A program made the position numbers and the translations under genes. A DNA stretch of 16,593 nucleotides from Gonium pectorale (Eukaryota > Chlorophyta > Chlorophyceae > Chlamydomonadales > Volvocaceae), in the NCBI GenBank assembly GCA_001584585.1, contig LSYV01000002.1, forward strand, positions 5,424,310-5,440,902, read 5' to 3'. Position 1 is the stretch's first letter. Every line of letters begins with the position of its first letter. The notes below the pieces were generated by a model. It did no database searches, was not told where the DNA came from, and saw only the letters and a list, made by a program, of their open reading frames with translations. Of the stretch, positions 1 through 8,414 are shown piece after piece.

Positions 1-3000
1 GGGAAGTCGTAGTACGACGCCACCTGCAGCCCCCGAGGCCACCGTTGAGGACGCTAGGTCGTACTCGACCACGCGAGAGTCTGCCCCGATGGTGAGCAGC
101 CGCGTCTGGCCGCTGGGCGACTCGCCAAAGACCACGCTGGCAATGGGCGCGTGGTGTGCCCGGCAGCGGCCCACGAACTCCCACCGCATGGTGTGTTTGT
201 ACGGCAGGTACGCGTACAGCAGCAGCTGCGCGCGGCCAGGGTGGGAAAGGGGGAGGGAGAGAAGGTTGACAGCAACAGGGGGGCAAAGCTAGTTCCAGTT
301 CCGCAAGCTTGACGTTGGGCATGCCGACGGCAAGACGTCCCACGTGCGTCACATTTCGGCCCTTCCGGGCCTCTTCTCTCCCCGTAACCCCACAGCCGCT
401 ACTCCCTGCAAACTTAGGGCCGCAACCTTCGCGCCTACGCACACCCTGTGACCTCTGCACGTGTAACAAGAGGATTGGGCGCCCAGATGCCAAGGCCTCG
501 ATTTGGCCGTTACACTCCTCCCCCTCCTGCAGCGAACGTCCGCGTGAGACCTCCCGGCCGCTTGTGGCGCGCCCTCTCTTGTCGACCGGAGGTTTTCTGT
601 TTCGCCCGTCTCCGAGGGTTCTGTCCGCCGCCGCTCACGGGCATCCACCATAGGAGTGAGGAGGCGTAACTTCCTCTTGCGCGCTAGTCCGGAATCGATC
701 CGGGGACTTCCCAGCGTGGGGCGGCATCTTTCCCCGGAAGTCCTAGCAATTCGCACCACTGTAACAAGAGGATTGGGCGCCCAGATGCCAAGGCCTCGAT
801 TTGGCCGTTACAGCACGCCCCCGCTCCCACGGCCCCCTCCCCGCCCCTGCCGCACCTGGTGCTGCTCGTCCGCCGCCGCTATGTGGTGCCCCGTGGACGA
901 CACCGCGAGCCGCGTCAGCCCCGCCGCCGTGTTTCGCATCACGTGCACGTCGCGCAGGTCGTCGCCGTCCAGCACGTGCAGGTGGCCGCTGCCCAGCCCC
1001 ACGGCCAGCATGCTGCCGTCCCGGCTGTACGCCAGGCAGGCCCCGCCGTGGCGCGGCTCGAACGCCCGCTCGCCCAGCAGCACGTGCGCGATGCAGTCCC
1101 AGCGCTGCAGCCCGCCCGACAGGCCCAGGGCTGCGAACTCGGCTCGCGTGGGGTGCGCCGCCAGGTCCACCACGTCCGCCAGCAGCGAGTCCAGGATGGG
1201 TGTGCCGCGGCGGCGGGAGGCGTCGTACTCCTCGAACGTGGAGCTCTGGGGGCGGTGCGGGGCGGGGGAATGAAGGACGGAAAAGGGTTGCGACGCGGAA
1301 ACCGAAACGCATACAAACGCAATACAGTGCAAGAGCTCTTGGCTGTCTTGGCGGGGGGGAAAGATCAGAGAGATACAGGGTGCCCCCACTCACTCAGCAC
1401 TCGACCTGCCCCTCCCCTAGCTTCCAATGGCTCCTGCACTGTGCCCCAGTGCCACGCCAGTCGGCAAGTCAGCAAGTCGCCCGCGCCGTACCGCACCCAT
1501 CACCCCGCCCCGGCCCCGGCCCCGCGGCGCCTCACCTGCACTGACACAATCCTGCTGCTGCGCGTGGCCACCACAAAGTCGGGCACCATGAAGCGGTTGA
1601 GCGTGTCGGCGGCGTCAGCGTGCGCAAGCCGGTCGGGCAGAACAGAGGAGAAGGCGACCGCCGTCACGGGGCCTGTATGGCGGCAGGAAGGAAGGAGCGG
1701 CACAGGATGCGTCCAGGTGGACCCATGCGTGCGTCAGCAGCACGCGAGCTGCGGTACGTGAAACCACATTCGTCTCTCCTGTTCCCTCGCCGCACGTCTA
1801 CCATTCGCCGTCTGCCCCGTGCCCAGGCACAGCTCAACGCAGCCTTCCAACAAGCGTGGCCTACATCCGCATCCCCACCTCGCCATCCCAACGTCTCCCC
1901 CGGCCGGCGCCCGCCTGGCCCCCGGCCGCCCTTACCCGCCGCGAGGTCCTCGAACCAGGCCACGATGCGCAGCAGCGGATCAAAGAAGCGCACATATCCA
2001 TCCTCGCCCCCGCTGACGATGAAGTCCCCGATGGTGGCCAGCAGCGTGATGGGCGAGGAGTGGATGCGCATCAGCTTGATGGCGCGGCGGTCGGTCGCGC
2101 TGGTGCCCACCTGCGCACCGGGAGGAGGGGCGGGAGTCGGGCGAAGAGAGCGGCGCAATGCGGGCAACACGGGTGGGAGTGCGGCACAGAGCCATGCACA
2201 CGTGCACAATCCCCTGTCCCCTGGAAGCCCGCGCCGGACCGCAGGAGCTGCAACCTCGCCATGCAGAGTGCACTCGTTGGCCGGACAAGCAGCTGAGCAC
2301 CGCATCGGCTCAATCGTCGCGCCAGGCTATTAATGTCCGATTGCCCACCATTATTGAAGCCTCCATTCAGAACGCCCCGTCCCAACCCCAACAGCCACGA
2401 CCCCTCAATGCAGTTCGGAGCCCCCCGTCTTGCCAAAAGGTCGTCTTGCCATAAGGTTCCCATTTTCGGTTGTGCCCCGGCCCCGCCACCCGCCCGCCAC
2501 CCGGCCCTTCCCCGGTCGCGCACCTGCGCCGCTATCCCCTGCTCGTCCCACACCACCAGGTCGCCGTCCGCCGTGCCCGTGAGCGCCTGCGTGGTGCCGG
2601 GCACGAACACGCTGCCCACGAAGTCGCCCACAGACTGCTTAAAGTCGCGGCTGCGCAGCGGGGGAGAGTAGTACTGAAAGCGGGGCGAGTTGGGCGACCA
2701 GCTCCAGAAGTACACGCGCCGCCGCCCGTTGGAGATAAGCTCCTGGAGGACGAGGGCGACCGGGGAGGCCAGGGGGTTTGGGAGGGGCCCGTTTTTCGTG
2801 CCTGACGGAGCAGTAGCACGTGCCGACACTGTTGTTCACCCCAGGGCTCATCGCGCCCAGGGCGCCGGTCGCCCCGCTACGAACCCGCGGTACGAATGCC
2901 TCGAGAGGGTGCCAATACCCCGCCGAGGGCGCCGTGCAGCCGGCGGCAAGGCGCACACCCCAACGCCACAACAGGGCCCGAGCGTGCTTGATACGGTGCC

Positions 3001-4160
3001 CCAGCCGCCTCTGCCGCCGCGTCCCACCTGCGGGTTGTTTGGGCTGAACCGTATCGAATGCTGCACGTCGCCCGCGGGCACCAGCGTCGTGACGATGGGC
3101 CGCAGCGGCGCCTCTCCCTGCTGCTGCTGCCCGTTGGGCTGCAGGGAGGGCGTTAGCAGCGCCGCCATGGACCACAGAGCCACCTGCAGCGACGGGGTGC
3201 ACGCGAGCGAGCGAGCGAGCGGAGTCAACGTGATGCGCCGCCAAGAAGCAACGCCCCTGAAAGCCACAGCCACCACCGCTGCTACATCCAGGCCCCTGGC
3301 CGCAATGGTTGCAGATCCGGGTGTCGCCCCCGCCGACTGCCTCCCTCCGCCGGTGACCCGCCCACCTCCTGCTCCCCGCTGTCCGGGTCTGCGGCGCTGA
3401 TGGTCGCCAGCCAGGCCCCGTCCGCGGCCACGTCCATGGTGGCCACCCCGTGTGGGTGCGGCTGCTGGATGGTGCGCGTGGGCAGCCCCGTGCGCACGTT
3501 CCACACCACCAGCAGCGCCTCGGGGCCGTTGTCGGCCGTGATGACGTGCGCCCGGTCATCCGTGGTCACGATGCACGTGATGGGGCTGGTGTGGCCCTGT
3601 GCAGCGGGGAGGGAGCGTACAGGGGATGTAGTTGGGGTGACGTGAGGCAAGGTGAAAGGGAGAACGTGGCTCCTCGCGTCACCAGGCTTGCAGTGAGGGG
3701 CGCGTGCCCGTCTCCATGCAGCGACACAGACGCCGCGCACAAGAGACACTAGGGCCCGAGGTGCAGGGCAACAAGCTGAGTACGGCGCGGTTGAAATATC
3801 CTGTAGGCCCACACACCACGTGCAGGGTGTGTCAGCCCCACCCACCCACCCACCCACCCACACAGGACCCCACCTACCCCCACCCCCTCCACTGCCCCCG
3901 CGTACCTGAAGGAACACCTGCTTCCGCAATCGCTTATCATATATAACTGCGGTGTTGGCTGCGAGGTAACAAATTTTGTCCGTGTATCCATCTGACAGGT
4001 TGACCACGCTATGCTTTATGTGGGCCGAGGCTCCGAAGACCCAGCTAAGAGACTGTGGCCACAGGGGGACTCCGGGTCAGGGGTCCTTCCAGGCGACGCG
4101 CGTCCCATCGAGAACATGGCGACATTTGCAGCTTACCAAAGCCTGCTGGTCTTCCGCCAT
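1..4160 (-). CDS. FAP251: Cilia- and flagella-associated WD40 protein CFAP251/FAP251 (WDR66), 5' part, 9 exons
   Basis: Known role of the family: a WD40 subunit of the calmodulin- and spoke-associated complex at the base of radial spokes in motile cilia, with FAP61 and FAP91. Exons read on the minus strand: 4160-4137, 4052-3906, 3596-3366, 3183-3028, 2742-2524, 2110-1936, 1672-1536, 1245-856 and 225 to about 24 or the window edge. All joins have GT-AG borders and keep frame. The spliced protein (about 560 residues visible) starts MAEDQQALSLSWVFGASAH. It follows human WDR66 block by block: GHTSPITCIVTTDDRAHVIT, the ELISNGRRRVYFWSW block, a GDLVVWD blade, and GGEDGYVRFFDPLLRIVAW. The C-terminal EF-hand-like region of the family would lie left of the window. 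Intron 8 (226-855) carries a TRIM insertion. The last exon may contain a one-base frame problem at a G5 run (positions 30-34). Start chosen because the first exon has a GTAAGC donor directly after MAEDQQAL and the reading continues in phase. Identity is firm; the last border is not. Confidence 0.9.
462..514 (-). repeat. 53-bp terminal repeat of the TRIM (3' LTR in element orientation)
   Basis: Identical base for base to 760-812. Its ends are inverted (TGTAAC/GTTACA), so each copy shows a TGTAA polyadenylation-type signal on both strands. It contains the self-complementary GGGCGCCC. It is preceded on the plus strand by the target duplication GCACG (457-461). Confidence 0.8.
760..812 (-). repeat. 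53-bp terminal repeat of the TRIM (5' LTR in element orientation)
   Basis: Second copy, identical to 462-514, and followed on the plus strand by the second GCACG target copy (813-817). On the minus strand it is followed after one base by a TGG-initial candidate primer-binding site. Confidence 0.8.
3203..3221. repeat. GCGA tetranucleotide repeat
   Basis: Short run of GCGA units in intron 3 of FAP251, near the acceptor of exon 4. It looks like an ordinary microsatellite with no visible function. Confidence 0.7.
3837..3860. repeat. (CCCA)6 microsatellite
   Basis: Six perfect CCCA units in intron 2 of FAP251; on the transcript strand they read (TGGG)6. A shorter CCCA run lies at 14399-14414, at the inferred donor of NUDCD1 exon 3. 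Length polymorphism would be expected. Confidence 0.85.
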
Positions 4161-4521
4161 CCTTTGAGCCCTTATTGCGCCTTATATCGATTCATCTCCT
4201 ACTCAAGCATACGGCGAAGCGCCTGAATCTGAGTCCTTGAGTACCAGCACCGTTAACCATGTATTCTTGTAATACGTGTGATTTGATAACTGCGACTGTT
4301 CAATACATTCAAGAACAAGTGCGGTGATGGCTTTTGCATTGGTTTGGACGAGCGTACAGCCGTAAAATTCAGCAAGCAAAGAACGCAGTCAAATCGAAAG
4401 TCAGTGCGAAGGTTTTATTATAGAGGTTGCACAGGCATCCGCTGTGCCTTCCTTGCCGAGACTTCACGAAACCTTGTTGAGGGTGTAGGGCGTCTAGGCA
4501 AGCTCCGTCCTTGTGGTTGCC
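4161..4521. promoter_or_regulatory. Divergent intergenic region between FAP251 and the lipoyl-KGD4 gene
   Basis: These 361 bp separate two start codons facing away from each other, so both promoters and 5' UTRs must lie here or overlap. It is visibly more AT-rich than the flanking exons (for example 4255-4420). I see an imperfect hairpin, GTATT-cttgt-AATAC, at about 4260-4275, but no confident TATA box or known motif. That it acts as a promoter is inferred from gene layout only. Confidence 0.5.
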
Positions 4522-5770
4522 ATGGCGGCGCGCCGCTTGCTTTCGGTCCAGGGGCTCGGGGCTGCTCTAGGGATACTCCCAACTTGTTCCGCGCTTGTCC
4601 CGACACAAGCCCTTCGTGCCGTCAGCACCTCGGCTTTGCGGCTGTGGCCAGATGTGCTGGTTCCTGCCATGGGTGAATCCGTGACGGAGGGTTCAATATC
4701 GGCCGTCCTCAAGAAGGTAAGGATGCCACGCCGGGAGCGGTTATATTATGCCACAGTTGTCCGCCTTGCAAGACTTCTCTGTACGCGTGGGGAAATCCTG
4801 CTTCAGTTCGCAACCATTAAGGCTTTTGAAGGGACAGGCCTTTGAACGCATGGCTGGAGGGGAAGGGAGTACGGGAGGGCGGCAAGGATGGGGCAGGCGC
4901 TTACCACTGGAATTCGGCTCCGCCCCGGCCAACTTCCTTGCCGTCATGCGAGGGTGTGAGCTCATGCATACTCATGCCATCGGGCAGGCAGGTTGCCCTG
5001 TTCGCCTGGCGTGCATGCACGACACGGACGTAGCCACAGGCAGGGCCCGTAAAATCCTGTTTGCAGTCGCGATGACCGCACCACCAAGCGTTCTTCCTCA
5101 CGCATACGAGCATCGTCACCCGGTTGTCACGTCTCCCTCCGATCTGCATTATGACAGCTTGCCGCGTGACCAACCCGCCCGTTACTCCCGTGGGCATCAG
5201 GTGGGCGACCCGGTGGCTGTTGACGAGGACATCGCCCAGGTGGAGGCGGGCAAGGCCGCTATCGGCATCAAGGCACCCGTAGCGGGCGTCCTGGAGCGCC
5301 TCATGGTCAAAGCCTCGGACACGGTGGTTCCGGGGCAGGTGGTGGCGGTTATCGGCGCGGCGGCGCCGGCCGCGGCAGCAGCCGGAGGCGGCGCAGGAGC
5401 AGCGGCCGTGGCAGCGTCAGGCAGCTTGGACACGGGTCGCGCCGCCATGATTCGGTTCCCGCCGCGGGTGACGGCCGCGGGAAAGCGGATCAGTGACCTG
5501 CCGGCTGCTGAATATGAAGCTGCCGTGGCGGCCGCCAGTGCGCCGCCGGTCCCGGCCGCCCCACAGCCGTCTGCACCCGCGGTGGCGGCCGCTGCGGCGC
5601 CAGCGGCGCCTGCCGCTTCGCACCCTGTTGCCGCTGCCAGGGCGGCGCCGCCACCCACGCCCAAGAACAGGCTGACGTTCGTCACGCGGCCGGATGGGCG
5701 AGGCGGCCCGCCGCGGCGGGAGCTGACGGCTCGGGAGCTGGACATGGTCAACCTTGGAGGAGCTGCTTAG
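4522..5770 (+). CDS. Mitochondrial E2o-type lipoyl domain fused to a KGD4/MRPS36-like E3 adaptor
   Basis: Exon 1 is 4522-4716 (donor GTAAGG), exon 2 is 5201-5770 (acceptor GCATCAG), phase 0, giving 254 residues. Residues 1 to about 42 are Arg/Ser/Ala/Leu-rich without acidic residues, like a mitochondrial presequence. Residues 44 to about 117 form a lipoyl domain: VLVPAMGESVTEGSI matches 2-oxoglutarate dehydrogenase E2 (succinyltransferase), followed by VGDPVAVDEDIAQVEAGKAA. The lipoylation lysine would be K83, in AGKA rather than the usual TDKV. After an Ala/Gly linker, residues 146-254 resemble KGD4/MRPS36: MIRFPPR (148-154) parallels the IRFP-R motif, then a Pro/Ala-rich middle, then the C-terminus RRELTARELDMVNLGGAA, parallel to the family's acidic-helix-then-GG ending. 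In the known family this protein holds E3 (dihydrolipoamide dehydrogenase) on the E1-E2 core. No E2 catalytic domain with its HHxxxDG motif follows. ATG 4522 has a good context (GCCATGG). An alternative is a decayed E2 gene, but the intact KGD4-like ending argues against it. Confidence 0.8.
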
Positions 5771-6333
5771 GGTCCCGCCATGCGGGTTTGGAGCGTGGTC
5801 TGGGGGCCGTGTACTGTACCCGGGTGTTGCGCATCTGGGGCTGTGCACTGCGTCTTGCGGATCGTGCTTCCCAGGTAGTAGATTAGTGCTTGGGGCTCAG
5901 AGCGGGGGCAGCCTACAGAAGCGTTGGCGCTTTAGCGGGAGCATGCATTAGCGTAGATACCAGTGCGACAACGGTAATCTCACACCAGGGCAGGTGTCGG
6001 CCTGGCGGTTTGGGGTGTCCCCAACTTGTGAGACTGATGCGTGTGCGGCTTGGAGCGTGCCCACGCGGATACTGTCTCGCCTGCTGTGCAAGTGCGCGCT
6101 GCCGCCATCATTCCCGCTGGCCACGGGAGCGGCATGTGGCAGGGTGGACGACAAGAGAGGACTCGTGAGCAGGAAAGCATTGAGTAGCTAGTGCCGGTGT
6201 GCCTTCGGCAGCGGCACAGGGGTCCAGGCGGTTGCCTAGAATGGCAGTCTCGGATAGTCAGCGGAATGGCAGGCAGCGATGTGGCAAGGACCTGGACAGC
6301 ACCGCCGCTCAAGGAGGTGCGGGATTCAAGTGG

Positions 6334-6338
6334 TGTAA
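6334..6338 (+). terminator. Candidate TGTAA polyadenylation signal for the lipoyl-KGD4 gene
   Basis: The first TGTAA on the plus strand after the stop at 5770, about 560 nt downstream. That is a plausible algal 3' UTR length, but the motif is short and expected by chance, so this is a weak call. Confidence 0.3.
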
Positions 6339-7381
6339 CAAGAGCGGAAGTACCTTGCGATAGCTTTTACGATGATGCTCGGGTCACTCTGCTGAGGCGT
6401 GCCGCAGGACCGACCGCGTTGTTGCAGCCGTGTGGTGATGCTGATACGGGCTGAAGTTTGTGAGGGGCGGGGGGGAGGTGCGCGTGCAGCTGCCATGGCG
6501 GTTCTGCGGGCAAGGGAAGCGGCCACCCGAGGCTCCACGGGGGAGGCCGTTGACGCGATGCCCGGAGCGGCATGCAGCCGGTAGCGGGCAAGGAGCCGTG
6601 CAAGCGGTGCTCTCAAGTCCAGCACGTGTCACTCGTCGTTCGTGCAGGCCGCACGCGCTTGTGCGTGGCCGTGCACCTTGCACGGGCTCGCGGCGACCGC
6701 AGAGTTCCAATGCACTGTGAGTCGCCTCGTCGCGGAGGCAGCAGCCCGGTCGCGTGCCATGATGACGCCGTCGTGTATCGTCGGACAGTGAAGAACATGT
6801 GCGCCATGTCACTACCCTTCTCACAGTATCGCCTGGGAGGAATCTCCGTGCGCATTCGCGCGAGTGGTGTTTGGTGCCAACACATACCGTATTGAATAAT
6901 TGGGTCATGCCGTTGTAGGCCCTCAAGACCAATCTTACCGGGCTTATGCATCTGGTTTGGTTGTTGAACTGCTACAGGTGGGTATGTGCCTTCAGTACCA
7001 CCGCGGAGCCGTTGCATCGCCTACTGCGTCGGGATAGTCCGCTGCTGCCAGCCCCATGGGGGCCGGAGCAGGATGCCCCTTTAGGCGGCTTGCACTAGGG
7101 AGACAGCGCTGGCAACTCAGTTACACCGCATGCACAGCGAGCCCCGGAGCGCTGCACACCGCGCTCCTGGCTGGCTGGCGAAGCACGCCCGTCTGGGTCC
7201 CCACCAGGCAACCGCCACTTCGCCAAGTGATCACATGCAAAATGCAATGCAGAATACATATTTCAAAATTCAGTTAGGGCCTAGGGTACACCGACCCACG
7301 CTGACCAATACATAGGCACGAAAGTGCGCGCTGCTGCAGCCCCGGCTCAAGACTCTGGGGGACGCTGCCCCTCCCTCCCTC

Positions 7382-7408
7382 CACGCACGCACGCACGCAC
7401 GCACGCAC
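7382..7408. repeat. (CACG)n microsatellite
   Basis: Nearly seven perfect CACG units in the gene-poor stretch, just downstream of a CTCC-rich run. Ordinary simple repeat. Confidence 0.85.
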
Positions 7409-7465
7409 CCGCACCCCGCTCGATGTCGGTGGTACAAAGCAAACCGGTAAAGCGTGCTTGGCACG

Positions 7466-7481
7466 GCAGGCTGCAGCCTGC
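7466..7481. repeat. 16-bp perfect palindrome
   Basis: GCAGGCTGCAGCCTGC is fully self-complementary and is followed by a further GCCTGCA repeat. No gene or known site is attached to it. Confidence 0.7.
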
Positions 7482-7653
7482 AGCCTGCACGGGCACTGCA
7501 TGACGGCAGTGTCGGGCCAGATCGATACATGGGGGGCACTGCAGCATGCGCCCCATGACACATGAAATGATGCACACCTGCGGCGTATCCGCTACAGCCC
7601 CCTTAACCCGAGCGTAGTGATGAGCAGGTCCTCCTAGGCGGCCTGTGCGGCTG

Positions 7654-7667
7654 CCTCTTATAAGAGG
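7654..7667. repeat. 14-bp palindrome inside a longer imperfect hairpin
   Basis: CCTCTTATAAGAGG is perfectly self-complementary. The flanking TGTGC (about 7644) and GCACA (about 7670) extend the pairing after small internal loops. The centre is TTATAA. Function unknown. Confidence 0.6.
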
Positions 7668-8184
7668 TGGCACAGACAGCATCCTGGCCGCCAACCTACT
7701 CAACACCAGGTCATTTTTGGCACATCACGTCGGTATGATCGCCAGACATCGCCTTGCCTGCCCCACGCAACTGAACACGCGAAGCTGAGATGTATCGTTA
7801 AACAGACCGCAATCGTTCGACTAGTACACGTGCCGTACAGCGCCTGAAGCCGCGGTGCGAGGGGAACACGGCGCCGGCACCGTTCAGCGCAGCATAGCCA
7901 CATTGCTGGGTGTGCAAGCCTGCAGCGGACATTCAGAGTCGCCTTGCAGTAAACCCGGCACTCGTGCTGGACGGTACCGTAGTAGATGCACAGCCACAAG
8001 GACAGCAAAAGCCGGCAGTCCCCTTGCTGACCGGATCCGGGATGGCTAAGCAGCCCGTAAAAAGGCCCGTAGTATGTGCATGCACGCAATGCAGCCTACA
8101 CCTACACCCTACTGGGCACACGTCTATGTGAAAGCGCCGCACAGCACGCAAGGTGAGGGCAGAAAACAGGCTGCCCTTGCGCCA

Positions 8185-8189
8185 TTACA
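8185..8189 (-). terminator. TGTAA polyadenylation signal of the BTB gene
   Basis: On the minus strand TGTAA lies about 225 nt after the BTB stop codon (8417-8415), a normal 3' UTR length for chlorophycean algae, where TGTAA is the standard signal. It is the best single lineage clue in the window. Confidence 0.6.
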
Positions 8190-8414
8190 GTAAGGTACTG
8201 AGTGACTCGCGCTGCATACGGTACATGGCCTCCGCTACGCAGGGCCAAGGCGTGACCCGCGGCCGAGCAGGCCTGGCGCCGGCTGGGCGCTGTGCGACCG
8301 TCGGGCGGATGGCGGCCACGAATTGGCCAAGGGACCGCGCCGAGGCCTCCCTCCTCGCCTCCTGCCTCCCATAGTGAGCCCGCGCCCCCCTCGTCCCGTA
8401 CCCTAGCGCGGTGC

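Larger units (their letters stand above)
462..812 (-). mobile_element. TRIM-type miniature LTR retrotransposon in intron 8 of FAP251
   Basis: A 351-bp unit is bounded by two identical 53-bp direct repeats (462-514 and 760-812), each starting TGTAAC and ending GTTACA, so with the TG...CA ends of LTRs. The outer flanks are a 5-bp duplication, GCACG, at 457-461 and 813-817. The inner flanks do not match, so the two repeats moved together as one unit. On the minus strand a 14-nt polypurine tract (AGGAGGGGGAGGAG, complement of 515-528) directly precedes the downstream repeat. One base after the upstream repeat lies TGGTGCGAATTGC (from 758 downward), which begins TGG like a tRNA primer-binding site. 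The 245-bp interior has no coding potential, as expected for a non-autonomous TRIM mobilised by another element's proteins. Identical terminal repeats suggest a recent insertion. It has the same orientation as the host gene. Classification is inference from structure; no family was searched. Confidence 0.75.
5771..8184. other. Gene-poor intergenic stretch
   Basis: About 2.4 kb between the stop of the lipoyl-KGD4 gene and the polyadenylation signal of the BTB gene, which converge on it. I read all frames and recognise no conserved protein, no exon chain with good splice sites, and no tRNA or rRNA. Open frames here are short and of low-complexity or arbitrary composition. The left part probably includes the 3' UTR of the upstream gene. 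It contains an ACGC microsatellite and two long palindromes, listed separately. An unrecognised non-coding RNA cannot be excluded. Confidence 0.55.

Noticed and set aside
680..760. Functional tRNA gene within the TRIM interior
   Set aside because: Only a B-box-like motif and part of an acceptor-like stem are present; no proper D or anticodon arm could be folded.
462..812. CRISPR array or two separate short DNA transposons
   Set aside because: There are only two repeats, in a eukaryotic intron. The 5-bp duplication flanks the pair and not each repeat.
859..1761. Long plus-strand open frame opposite FAP251
   Set aside because: It overlaps exons of FAP251 that match the known protein and runs through their introns. 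Its composition is that of a GC-rich antisense shadow.
4717..5200. Reading the lipoyl gene as one uninterrupted frame starting at 4748
   Set aside because: It would lose the MGESVTEG half of the lipoyl domain and replace it with unrelated sequence. Splicing 4716 to 5201 restores a normal lipoyl domain in phase.
6330..6345. Solo remnant of the TRIM terminal repeat
   Set aside because: It shares only about 11 bases (TGTAACAAGAG) with the repeat and then diverges, so a chance match is likely.
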